From: Moringa oleifera
Lineage: Eukaryota; Streptophyta; Magnoliopsida; Brassicales; Moringaceae
DNA: 64,000 bases
Reading direction: 5' to 3'
Assembly (NCBI GenBank): GCA_021397835.1
Contig: JAJFZO010000344.1
Location: 496,001 to 560,000 of the forward strand
Below, in pieces: positions 33,901 to 45,786 of the stretch (position 1 is the stretch's first letter; every line of letters begins with the position of its first letter). Made by a program: the position numbers and the translations under genes. The notes beneath the pieces were generated by a model. It had not been told where the DNA came from and searched no databases. It saw only the letters and a program-made list of their open reading frames with translations.

Positions 33901-36289
33901 GGAGAATGGCTGGCTGTGCAAAGAAAGGCCAAAAAAGAGAGGGTCGAAAAGGTTGCCAACAATTACCCCCGCTGCTTCTGGACGGCCAGCAAACAAGAGA
34001 ATGGTCAAAAAAATGGCTAGCTGTGTAGAGAGAGGCCCAAAAAGAGAGGGCCGAAAAGGCTACCAACAGTTACCCCAGCTGCTTCTTCACGGATAACAGA
34101 CAAGAGAATAGCCAGAGAGTGGCTGATTGTGCGGACAAAGACCAAAAAAGAGAAGGCCAAAAAGGCTACCAGTAGCTACCCCAGCAGCTTTGGGATGGAC
34201 AGGAAAAAAGAGCATGGTCGGAGAATGGCTAGCTGTGCGGACAGAGATCAAAAAAGAGAGGGCTAGAATGGCTGCCAGCAGCTACCCTAGCCACTTCTGA
34301 ACGAACAGCAGACAGGAGAATAGCAGAAAAATGGCTGGCTATGTGGACAAAAACAAAAAAGAGAGAGCTAAAAAGGCTGCCTGCACCTAGCCCAGCTACT
34401 TTTGGAGAGACAACAGACAGGAGAATGGCCGAAGACTGACTGGCTGTGTGGACAGAAACAAAAAAAAAAGACGGCCAAAAAGGCTGCCAGCAGCTACCCC
34501 AGTTGCTTCTGGACGGATAGCAGACTGGAGAACCGCGGGAGAATGGTTGGCTAAGCGGACAAAGACCAAAAAAGAGAGGGCTGAAAAGGCTGCCAGCAGT
34601 TACCCCAGTTGCTTGCCAGCAGTTACCCCAGTTGCTTCTAGACGGACAGCAGACAGGAGAGTCATCGGAGAATGGTTGGCTGTGCAGCAGCTTTTGGACA
34701 GAGACCATAAAAGAGGGTCAAAAAGGCTGCCAACAGCTACCCCAGCTGCTTTTGGACGAACAGCAGACACTATATTGGCCGAAGAATGGTTGGTTGTGCA
34801 GAGAAAGGCCAAAAAAGAGGGCCGAAAAGACTGCCAGCAGCTACTCTAGCTGCTTTTGGATGGCCAACAGACAGACGAATGGCCAGAGAATGGCTAGTTG
34901 TGCAGAGAGAGACCAAAAAAGAGAGGGCCAGAAAGGCTGCCAGCCACTACCTCAGCTGCTTCTTCACAGACAGTAGACAAGAGAATGGTCGGAGAATGGC
35001 TCGCTATGCGGACAGAGACCAAAAAAGAGAGGGCTAAATAGGATGGCAGTAGCTACCCTAGCTGCTTCTGGACGGACAGTAGACAGGAGAATGGCCAGAG
35101 ACTGGCTGGCTGTGTAGGCAGAAATTAAAAAAAGAGGGCCAAAAAGGCTACCAGGAGCTACCCCAGTTGCTTCTGCATGGACAGCAGACAAGAGAACGGC
35201 CGACTGTGCTGACAAAGACCAAAAATGATAGGGCCGAAAAGGCTGCCAGCAGCTTACCAAGCTGCTTCTGGACGGATAACAGACAGGATAATGGTTGAAG
35301 AATGGCTGGCTGTACAGATAAAGATGAAAAAAGTGAGGGCCAAAAAGGTTGCCAACAGCTACCCCAGCTGCTTTTGGAGGGACAACAGACAGGAGAATGG
35401 CCAGAGAATGGATGGTTGTGCGAACAGAGACCAAAAAAGAAAGGGCTGAAAAGGCTGCCAGCAGTTACCCCAACTGGTTTTAGACGAAGAGCAGATAGGA
35501 GAATGGTCGGAGAATGGCTGGCTATGCAGACAGAGTCGAAATAAGAGAGGGCCAAAAAGGCTGCCAACAGCTACCCCGATTGCTTCTGGACAGACAACTG
35601 ACAAGAGAATGGCCCGAGAATGGTAGGCTATGTGGGCAAAAACAAGAAAGAAAAGGCCCAAAAGGCTACCCACAACTACACTAGCTGCTTTTGGATGGAT
35701 AGTAGACATGAGAATGGCCGAAGAATGGCTGGCTGTGCAGGCAGAGACTAAAAAAGAGAGTGCCGAAAAGGCTCCCAGCAGCTACCAGAGTTACTTCTTG
35801 ATGGCCAACCGACAGGAGAATGGTTGGTTGTGCGGACAGAGACCAAAAAAGAGAGGGTCGGAAAGGCTGCCTGCAGCTACCCCAGCTGTTTGTGGACGGA
35901 CTGTAGACAGTAGAATGGCCGGAGAATGGTTGGTTGTGTAGACAAAGACCAAAAAAGAGAGGGCCAAAAAGGCTGCCAGTAGCTACCCCAACTACTTTTG
36001 GAGGGACAACAGATAGGAGAATGGCCGAAGAATGGACGATTGTGCGAACAAAGACCAAAAAAGAGAGGGCTAAAAATGCTACTAGTAGCTACCTTAGCTG
36101 CTTTTAGATTGATAGCATACAGGAGAATGGCCGGAGAAAGGCTACCTGTGCAGGTTCTTTTAGACAGAGACCAAAAAAGAGGGTCAAAAAGGCAGCCAGC
36201 AGCTACCTCAGCTGCTTCTGGACAGACAGCAGACAGGAGAATGGTTGGAGAATCGCTTGCTGTGCGATTAAAGACCAAAAAAGAGAAGG
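30984..36289 (+). repeat. higher-order block 1 (about 50 units, 5.3 kb)
   Basis: Landmarks here recur in 36290-41170: ACACCAACTGC with GACGAAAAGTAGACAAG (30991 and 36298, offset 5307), GATTGAAAAGGCTGGCAGCA (33401 and 38705, offset 5304), the GACACTATATTGGCC unit (about 34766 and 39653) and TTAGATTGATAGCATAC (36104 and 40991, offset 4887). Confidence 0.85.
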
Positions 36290-39200
36290 CTAAAAAGGCT
36301 GCCAGCAGCTACACCAACTGCTTCTGGACGAAAAGTAGACAAGAGAGTGGCCGGAGAGTGGCTGGTTGTGCGGACAACGTCCAAAAAAGAGATTGTCGAA
36401 AAGGCTGCCAGCAACTACGCCAGCTACTTCTAAACGGACAGCAGACAGGAGAATGGCTGGCTGTGACGACAAAGGCCAAAATTAGAGGGCCGAAAAGGCT
36501 ACCAACAGCTACCCCCACTACTTCTAGACGGACAGCAAACAGGAGAGTGGACGGAGGAAGGCTGGCTAGATGGGCAAAAACAAAAAAGATATGGCCAAAA
36601 AGGTTACCAACAGCTGCCCCAACTGCTTCTGGAGGGACAGCAGACAGGAGAATTGTCGAAAAATGGCTGGTTGTGCAGATAAAGACCAAAAAAGATAGGG
36701 CCAGAAAGGCTGCCAACAGCTGCCCCAACTACTTCTGGATGGACTGCAGATATGAGAATGGCTTGAGAAAGGCTGTTCTGTGCAGCTGCCTCTAGACAGA
36801 AGACAAAAAAGAGAGGGCCAGAAAGGCTGCCAGTAACTACCCCAGCTACTTCTAGACAGACAGCAGACAGGAGAATGACTAGAGAATGGCTAGCTATGCC
36901 GACAGAGTCCAAAAAAGAGAGGGCTGGAAAGGCTACCAGCAGCTACCCTAGCTGGTCATGGACAGACAGCAAGCAAGAAAATGACCCGAGAATGGCTGGT
37001 TGTGTGGGCAGAAACAAGAAAAGGAGGGCCTAAAAGGTTACTCGCTGCTACATTAGCTGCTTCTAGAGGGACAATAGACAGGAGAATGGCCGAAAAATGG
37101 CTGCCAATGCTGACGAAGATGAAAAAAGAGAAGGTTGAAAAGGCTGCCAGCAGCTACTCCTACTGCTTTTAGAGGGACAGCAGGCAGGAGAATGGCCAGA
37201 GAATGGCTGGCTGTGGGGACAGAGAAAAAAAAAGAGAGGGCCGAAAAGGCTGCCAGCAGCTACCCTAGCTGCTACTGGACGGATAGCAGACAGGAGAATG
37301 GCCGGAGACTAGCTGGTTGTGTGGATAGAAACAAAAAGGAAAGGGCCAGAAAGGCTGCCAGCAGCTACCCCAGCAACCTCTAGACAGACAACAGACAGGA
37401 GAATGGCTAGAGAATGGCTAGCTGTGCCGACAGAGTCCCAAAAAGAGAGGGATGGAAAGGCTACCAGCAGCTACCCTAGCTGCTTCTGGACGGATAGCGA
37501 ACAAGAGAATGGCTAGCCGTGTGGGCAAAAACAAGAAAAAGAGGGCTTAAAAAGCTACTCGCAGCTACACCAGCTTCTTCTAGACGGATTATAGACAAGA
37601 GAATGGCCGGAGAATGGTTGGCTGTTCGGACAAAGATGAAAAAAGATAGGGTTGAAAAGGCTGCCAGCAGTTATCCCAGCTGTTTTTGGAGGGACAGTAG
37701 ACAAGACAATGGCCAGAGAATGGCTGGCTGTGGGAACAGAGAAAAAAGAAAAGAGAGGGTCGAAAAGGCTGCCAGCAACTACCATAGCTGCTACTGGACG
37801 GACAGCAGACAGGAGAATGGCCAGAGACTGGCTGGTTGTGTGGACAGAAACAAAAAAGAAAGGGCCAAAAAGGCTACCAGCAGCTACCGCACCTGCTTCC
37901 GGATGGACAGTAAACAGGAGAACGGCACGAGAATGGCTAGCTGTGTGGGCCAAAACAAGATAGTGAGGGCCTAAAAGGTTACTCGCAGCTATGCAAGCTG
38001 CTTCTAGACGAACAATAGACAGGAGAATAGCCGGAGAATGGCTAGCTATGTGGACAAAGATGAAAAAAAAGAGGGCCAAAAAGGCTGCAAGCAGCTACCC
38101 CTACTGCTTTTGGAGGGACAGCAGATAGGAGAACGACCAGAAAATGGTTGGCTGTGCGGATAAAGACCAAAAAAGAGAGGGTCGAAAAGGCTGCCAGCAG
38201 CTACCCCAACTGCTTCTTGATGGACAATAGACAGGAGGATGGCCGAAGAATGGCTGACTGTGCAGATAAAGGCCAAAAACAGAGGGCCAAAAAGGCTGCC
38301 AGCAGCTACCCCCACTACTTCTGAATGGACAACAAACAGGAGAGTGGCCAGAGAAAGTCTGACTTTATGGGCAAAAAAAAATGAGAGGGCCAAAAAAGGA
38401 ACCAGCAGTTCCCCCAGCTGCTTCTGGACGGACAGCAGACAAAAGAATGGTCGGAGAATGACTAGCTGTGCTGACAGAGACCAAAAAAGAGAGTGAAAGA
38501 AAGGGTGCCAGCAGCTGCCCTAGCTGCTTCTCGACGGACAGCAGACAGGAGAATGGCCTGAGAAAGGCTGGCTGTGCCACTGCTTCTAGACAGAAGACAA
38601 AAAAGAGAAGGCCAGAAAGGTTGGTAGTAGATAACCCAGCTACTTCTGGGCGGACAGTAGATAGAAGAATGGCTAGTTGTGCCGACAATGCCTAAAAAAG
38701 AGAGGATTGAAAAGGCTGGCAGCAGATACCCTAGCTGCTTTTGAAAAGACAGTAGAGAGGAGAGTGGCCGGAGAAAGGCTGGCTGTGCAGCTGCTTTTGG
38801 ATAGAGACCAAAAAAGAGGGTCGAAAAGGCAGCCAATACCTACCTCAGCTGCTTCTAGACGGACAGCAGACAAGAGAATGGTCGGAGAATGGCTAACTGT
38901 GCGGATAAAGACCAAAAAAAAGAGGGTCGAAAAGGCTACCAGTAGCTACACTAGCTGCTTATGGACGGACCGCAGACAGGAGAATGGCAAGAGACTGGCT
39001 GGCTGTGTGGACAGAAACAAAAAAAAGAGGGCCAAAAAGGCTGCCAGCAGCTACCCTAGTTGTTTCTGGATGGACAGCAGATAGGAGAACGGCCGGAGAA
39101 TGGCTGGCTGTATGGACAAAGACCAAAAAAGAGAGGGCCGAAAAGGTTGCGAGGAGCTACTCCAGCTACTTCTGGACGGATTGCAGACAGGATAATGGCC

Positions 39201-41170
39201 GGAGAATGGCTGGCTGTGCAGAGAAAGGCCAAAAAAGAGAGGGTCGAAAAGGTTGCCAACAGCTACCCCCGCTGCTTCTGGACGACCAGCAAACAAGAGA
39301 ATGGCCAAAAAATGGCTAGCTGGGTAGAAAGAGGCCCAAAAAGAAAGGGTCGGAAAGGCTGCCAACAGCTACCCCAGCTGCTTCTTCACGGATAGCAGAC
39401 AAGAGAATGGCCAGAGAGTGGCTGGTTGTGCGGACAAAGACCGAAAAAGAGAAGGCCAAAAAGGCTACCAGTAGCTACCCCAGCAGCTTTGGGATGGACA
39501 GGAAAAAAAAGCATGGCCGGAGAATGGCTAGCTGTGCGGACAGAGATCAAAAAAGATAGGGCTAGAATGTGCAGCAGCTTTTGGACAGAGACCATAAAAG
39601 AGGGTCAAAAAGGCTGCCAACAGCTACCCCAGCTGCTTTTGGACGGACAGCAGACACTATATTGGCCGAAGAATGGTTGGTTGTGCAGAGAAAGGCCAAA
39701 AAAGAGGGCCAAAAAGACTGCCAGCAGCTACCCTAGCTGCTTTTGGATGGCTAACAGACAGACGAATGGCCAGAGAATGGCTAGTTGTACAGAGAGAGAC
39801 CAAAAAAGAGAGGGCCGAAAAGGCTGCCAGCCACTACCTCAGCTGCTTCTTCACAGACAGTAGACAAGAGAATGGCCGGAGAATGGCTCGCTGTGCGGAC
39901 ATAGACCAAAAAAGAGAGGGCTGAATAGGATGGCAGTAGCTACCCTAGCTGCTTCTGGATGGACAGCAGACAGGAGAATGGCCAGAGACTGGCTGGTTGT
40001 GTGGGCAGAAATAAAAAAAAAGAGGGCCAAAAAGGCTACCAGGAGCTACCCCAGTTGCTTCTGCATGGACAGCAGACAAGAGAACGGCCGACTGTGCCGA
40101 CAAAGACCAAAAATGATAGGGCCGAAAAGGCTGCCAGCAGCTTACTGAGCTGCTTTTGGATGGATAACAGACAGGATAATGGCTGAAGAATGGCTGGCTG
40201 TACAGATAAAGATGAAAAAAGTGAGAGCCAAAAAGGTTGCCAACAGCTACCCAACTGCTTTTGGAGGGACAACAGACAGAAGAATGGCCAGAGAATGGAT
40301 GGTTGTGCGAACAGAGACCAAAAAAGAAAGGGTTGAAAAGGCTGCCAGCAGTTACCCCAACTGGTTTTAGACGGAGAGCAGATAAGAGAATGGCCGGAGA
40401 ATGGCTGGCTATGCAGACAGAGTCGAAATAAGAGAGGGCCGAAAAGGCTGCCAACAACTACCCCGATTGCTTCTGGACAGACAACTGACAAGAGTATGGC
40501 CCGAGAATGGTAGGCTGTGTGGGTAGAAACAAGAAAGAAAGGGCCCAAAAGGCTACCCACAGCTACACCAGCTGCTTTTGGACGGATAGTAGACATGAGA
40601 ATGGCCGAAGAATGGCTGGCTGTGCAGGCAAAGACTAAAAAAGAGAGTGCCGAAAAGGCTCCCAGCAGCTACCAGAGTTACTTCTTGATGGCCAACCGAC
40701 AGGAGATTGGTTGGTTGTGCGGACAGAGACCAAAAAAGAGAGGGTCGGAAAGGCTGCCTGCAGCTACCCCAGCTTCTTGTGGACGGACTGTAGACAATAG
40801 AATGGCCGGAGAATGGTTGGCTGTGTAGACAAAGACCAAAAAAAAGAGGGCCAAAAAGGCTGCCAGCAGCTACCCCAACTACTTTTGGAGGGACAGCAGA
40901 TAGGAGAATGGTCGAAGAATGGACGGTTGTGCGAATAAAGACCAAAAAAGATAGGGCTAGAAATGCTACTAGTAGCTACCTTAGCTGCTTTTAGATTGAT
41001 AGCATACAGGAGAATGGCCGGAGAAAGGCTGCCTGTGCAGGTTCTTTTAGACAGATACCAAAAAAGAGGGTCGAAAAGGCAGCCAGCAGCTACCCCAGCT
41101 GCTTCTGGACAGACAGCAGACAGGAGAATGGTTGGAGAATGGCTTGCTGTGCCGATAAAGACCAAAAAAG
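36290..41170 (+). repeat. higher-order block 2, four units shorter than block 1
   Basis: Tandem copy of 30984-36289. Between the 33.4 kb and 34.7 kb landmarks the offset drops from about 5304 to 4888, so about 416 bp (four units) present at about 34265-34680 are absent here; the junction reads GCTAGAATG then TGCAGCAGC at about 39561-39575. Confidence 0.83.
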
Positions 41171-42013
41171 AGAGGGCCAAAAAGGCTGCCAGTAGCTACC
41201 CTAGCTGCATCTGGATGGACAACAGACATGAGAATGGCCGGAGAATGGCTCGTGGCGCGGACAAAGACCAAAAAGGAAAGGGCATAAAATGCTGCCAACA
41301 GCTACCCCAGCTGTTTTTGGACAGACAGCTGACAGGAGAATATCCTGAGAATGGTAGGCTATGTGGGCAGAAACAAGAAAGAGAGGGCCTAAAAGGCTAC
41401 CCATAGCTACACCAGCTGCTTCTAGACGGATAGTAGACAGGAGAATGGCTGAAGAATGGCTGGCTGTGCAGGCAGAGACTAAAAAAGAGGGTGCTAAAAA
41501 GGCTCCCAACAGCTACCAAAGTTACTTCTTGATGGCCAACTGACAGGAGAATGGCCGAAGAATGGCCGGCTGTGCGGACAGAGACCAAAAAAGAGTGGGC
41601 TGGAAATGCTACCAACAGGTACCCCAGCTGCTTTTGGATAGACAGCATACATGAGAATGGCCGTAGAATGGCTGGCTGTGCGGACAGAGACCAAAAAAGA
41701 GAGGGTCAAAAAGGCTACAAGCAGTTGCCCAAACTGCTTCTGGACGGACAGCTGATAGGAGAATGGCTGGCTATGTGAACAAAGACCTAAAAAGAGAGGG
41801 CCGAAAAGGCTACCAACAGCTACTCCAGCTGCTTCTAGAGGGACTACAGACAGAAGAATGGCCGGAGAATGGCTGGCTGTGTGGATAGAAACAAAAAAGA
41901 GATGGCCAAAAAGGCTACAAGTAGCTACCCCTGTTGCTTCAGGACGTAGTGCAGACAGGAGAATGGCCGGAGAATGGCTAGCAGTGTAGACAATGACCGA
42001 AAAAGAGAGGGCC

Positions 42014-42197
42014 AATACTTCTTTCATGTTTGAAAACACTTTAACATAATCCAATCCAAAAAGTAATGAAAGATGAAGGAAAAAAAACTTGATGTCATAA
42101 CTGAACTCCATATGTACAATACATATTATCATATATAATCTTAAAAATTCAACTACGTAAATTCAATAATGTTCATGTCTACAAAAATCTTTAAAGT
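42014..42197. other. right border of the satellite array
   Basis: The last unit stops at GAGAGGGCCA (about 42013) and AT-rich sequence with the 3' end of the C48 peptidase relic follows within 200 bases. Confidence 0.6.
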
Positions 42198-42792
42198 TCA
42201 ACTTTTTAGTATGGCATTCCAAAGAAACTGTTCAACCTCCTTTGTAACTTCATCAGTATCTGATTGAGTGTAAGTATCTATATTCACTAACTACATTTAT
42301 AAAAAAAATAGTTAGTTTAATTAAAACTTCTAGTAAGCACATCAATTATCAAAATAATTACATAAGCAAATGGTTAAAAACTTACTATTTTTGCATATAG
42401 GATATATTTTTGTCACATTTGTCAATGATATACCTCAAAAATTTTATAGCATAATATCCACACTTAGTATTTGAAGGTTGATATGATATTTTGTAAAATA
42501 AATAAAATTAACATCACATATCGGTTTAAATATACATAACTTAGCATAAGCACTGCCAGGAAAGCACCTATCCCTTGATTCATTGATAACTTGAAACAAT
42601 TTAAAAGAACTACCAATAAAAAATAATCAATAATCTTAAGAGTAAAAAATAAGAGATACTAATATAAATTAAAATATTTTTACTTGCGTAGACATAAGTT
42701 TATCTACTTCTTGACGAGAACCATGGTTTAAAGGATTAAAAATGTTGTAAACAAAAGTACGAGGCTCGACAACCATCAACATCTAGTGATGT
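42198..42792 (-). pseudogene. Ulp1/C48 cysteine peptidase relic from a plant DNA transposon
   Basis: C48 peptidases of this type occur in CACTA and some Mutator-like elements. Four exon relics can be read on the minus strand. 42792-42684: H, stop, MLMVVEPRTFVYNIFNPL, SRQEVDKLMSTQ; the family has HW, so Trp (TGG) became TAG right after the catalytic His, and the catalytic Asp position reads Asn. About 42609-42522: FKLFQVINESRDRC. About 42480-42386: QPSNTKCGYYAIKF and IIDKCDKNISYMQ, with the catalytic Cys kept and a GTAAGT donor. 42290-42198: YTQSDTDEVTKEVEQF, ending in TGA. Splice-like borders are kept. Clearly non-functional. No transposase domain was found nearby, so the host element class stays open. 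Confidence 0.8.
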
Positions 42793-45760
42793 CTGCATTA
42801 TCAAAAATAAATGTAAAAAACATTGTGAACAAATTAAACTATTAATAATTTTAAATAGTATTAAGACTTACTTCAAGTTATCTAAAAATATCACTATTCC
42901 TCTATTACATGGATTTGAATATAGCTGTTATAGATATGCCCAATACCTAAGCTCTCTTTTTCTAGTTTCCAAGAATGTCAAAACAGAAAAAAAAAATACT
43001 GATCATCCCTTAAGAGATGCCTAAAGGGCACAAAACCAAAACAATAGATAGAGTTAGGCTTAAAGATGAGAAAGGAAGTAGCCTGTAATTTTTTTAAAAA
43101 AAACTACAACTAGTGAAAAAAACTTCACCTCTTTTGAGAAAAAGAGTAAAAAAAAAAAAAGGATTGAAAAGATCAATTACCAAGTAAAGGAAAGCAAGCA
43201 CTACCAGTGTTGTGAGGAAAACCCCTAAGATTCTATGGGAAATTAAAAACTGTTAGATAAGAATGTTCACTGCATTGCCTTTAGTAAATCTAACCAGCTA
43301 ACCTTTTTAACTGAGAAAAGGCAATTTTATTGATTCCCAATTTCGAAATTGAGAGTGTGTAGTCACAAGCTGATGAGCTACATGTGAAGTTAAAAAAACC
43401 TAGTTAAAAAATAAAAGTTATAACTATCTAGCTAAAACTGAAACTCGAGCCAAAAATGTAAGGAAAGGTCTTAACTACCAACCACACGTTGTTGTATTGC
43501 AAAATCAAGAAGTGAAGTAAGGGAAGGGCTTTCACATACAGAGTGGCAATGGGCTGGTAGTCCTTTAGTTCTTATAGGATTGTATATGGATAGGTTTAGA
43601 GAGCCAACTACCCATTTGACAGCCATTCAAAACATCTAACGACATGGTGAGGGCAAGTAAATATGCATGCAGCGAGCTCCTCATATGGGCCTTTAGCTTG
43701 CATTTAAAGTCTATCCTAACCACTCATATGAAGAGCCCCTTACCAAGATACCATAGTTTGGTCTCTAATATCATTCTTAAAATTTACATGCCTATTAGCA
43801 ATGTATGCTCAATTATTATTATATGCTTATATGATAAGTCAAGTTTGCTAAAAGCGACCTTATAGCTCACAAAATAAAGTCAACGGGCATTCCTATTATA
43901 GATAAGCTCTAATTCCTTCTCTTTTCCCTACATCTAATTTAAAGGATTCAAAATAAATAGATGTTATAGCCATGATTTGTTAACATTAAGCCCTTTAAAC
44001 TTAGTGGGTTCATCATTTTAACGAGAAAGTATAAAAAGCCTTCACAGCATGTTATTATGCACTTGGTGGGTTCGAGTTATCAATGTACTCCCCAAGATTG
44101 TACGCCTTTTCATACACAGATTTTAAGGCATTTAGCTAGCCTATGTCTTCGCTTGCGTTTCTATACTCTTTTTCCTAACTCTTTCGATATCCTTCTTTCA
44201 TCTTTGCAATCTCCATAACCAAATTGATTTATACACCATCCATCCTATGCTTGGTTCATAAGAACTGTAAGTTTGATAATCAAAGGTTGGACTATCTCCA
44301 TTGATCTTAGCTAGCCACTTCACACTTAAAGTAAAAGCCAAATCTTAAAGCTAACATGTGTGAGAACTAAAGCTTCAAAAGAAGCCATAACGAGGGTTGG
44401 TAATATGGTTGGAGGTCCACTTTGTTATAACATTCTACATCTTTCAACATAAGTAGAACATAAATTATCTTAACACCTTTTTTTCAGTTATTCCTACTAA
44501 TATATCACCTTATTTTGATTAATTTCCCGTGTACGTTCCTTTTCCTACTAAGGAAGCTCTTTAGCATGCTGTTGATTAGCTAAAGCTTTCTTTTAGTTAT
44601 GCGAGTAATACCCTAGTGAAGCAAATTTGGTTCCATCTTAGACCTCTTATCGAACAAATTTCAATATAAATGGTTGTCCTTCTAGTTATGATGATTTATT
44701 TTATTCAAAGAGAAGCGAGTAGTGTTATTGTTCCACTGCTTCTTGTAGCTCTCATTAAAATTACATGCAAGTCATCGAGAATCCCTTATTGGCCAGGGAA
44801 TGGACCAATTCCTTTATTCAACGCATATTAATTGAGAATCCCTTTAGGAGATTAGGTCACAAACCTTCTTTCAGGTCCAAAAGAGAACTCTTAGTTAAGT
44901 CTCTTAGCGAGTTGGATTGATGCTTATCAATAATAAGAAGCTTAGATTCATGCCATGTATGTGGCACATAATTAGTTTTATCAATGCGAATCAACAAAAT
45001 CAATGTTGAGTCCACAATCATCGAGAGGGGCACCACCAAACGAGATCGAGAAACCACAACGAAGTTTGGTCTTTGGAATCAAACGACAAATCATGATACG
45101 GGAGGGGAGCTCTAACGTGCCATTTTGGTAGCACTCATGGGATCTAGTCAACAAAGGTGTAACTATGAAGTCAGTCAAGCAACTCTTTCAAAAATGATTG
45201 AAGGGAAGTGAGAGGAAAAGTGTTATTTACAAGTAAACCCAATAAAGCTACAAGGTAGAGAGCTTTTCAATGAAGTTTACACCTCTTCAGAAAAAGAAAT
45301 AATAGACATTGCCAAAGTTTCCCAATAAGAGGTCAACAATAACTAAAGAAAAAGCTTCATCAGCTACTTTATCCATAAGAATGTCATAAAGGTTCTCTTT
45401 GGTCTTCCTCAAAAAGATAGTTTTACAGCGTAAGTCAAACTCATGATAGACGAGTAATCACACATGCATGGTTTAGTGGTTTGCTATGCTCTGTGACCTT
45501 ATTCTTCTTTAGGACCTAATGCTTCATTTGCTTCTCTAGCTTATTATGACTTCTTTGACACTATTGCATGAAACATTTATTTGGTCTCCTACTACTATCT
45601 ATGCTAACTCGAAAAGTATTACTACTCTCTTATTTCTTATTGAACTTCCTTGACTACGCAGCCACCCCTGTTTGGATTTTTTTTCAGTGTGGTCCATCCA
45701 ATCTACTTCATTAAGTTATGGGGTTGGATAAAATAACTATACACTACTGTGCTGAATGCT
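42793..45760. other. non-coding, nothing firmly recognised
   Basis: A short open piece (around 42865-42990, minus strand) could be an earlier peptidase exon but cannot be confirmed. From about 43.5 kb the base texture changes to a less AT-rich, mixed sequence. Open frames at 43644-43865 and 44857-45178 show no family I know. Confidence 0.4.
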
Positions 45761-45771
45761 AAAGTGAGCTT

Positions 45772-45786
45772 CCCCCCCCCCCCCCC
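45772..45786. repeat. C15 homopolymer
   Basis: Fifteen consecutive C after GAGCTT. The only long C run in the window; length is prone to sequencing error. Confidence 0.9.

Larger units (their letters stand above)
22209..42013 (+). repeat. satellite array, about 187 tandem units of about 106 bp
   Basis: A unit runs GGCTGCCAGCAGCTACCCC, AGCTGCTTCTGGACG, GACAGCAGACAGGAGAATGG, GAGAATGGCTGGCTGTG, then a purine tract CAAAAAAGAGAGGG and GAAAA. I count about 106 bases per unit, giving about 187 units in 19.8 kb with no non-satellite insertion noticed. A variant unit carries an extra AGCTGCTTCTAGACAGA-type piece after GGCTGTGC. Because 106 is not a multiple of three, each reading frame cycles through all three phases; the numerous open stretches on both strands (up to about 265 codons) follow from this and are not separate genes. 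The array is visibly richer in G and C than either flank. I do not recognise the family. Confidence 0.95.

Noticed and set aside
22209..42013. Dozens of open frames of 60-265 codons on both strands in the satellite
   Set aside because: They are the same repeat read in changing frames (unit not a multiple of three), overlap on both strands, and have no start context or conserved ends. Described once as a satellite property.
22209..42013. CRISPR-like regular repeats
   Set aside because: Units are contiguous without unique spacers, about 106 bp long, and the genome is a plant.
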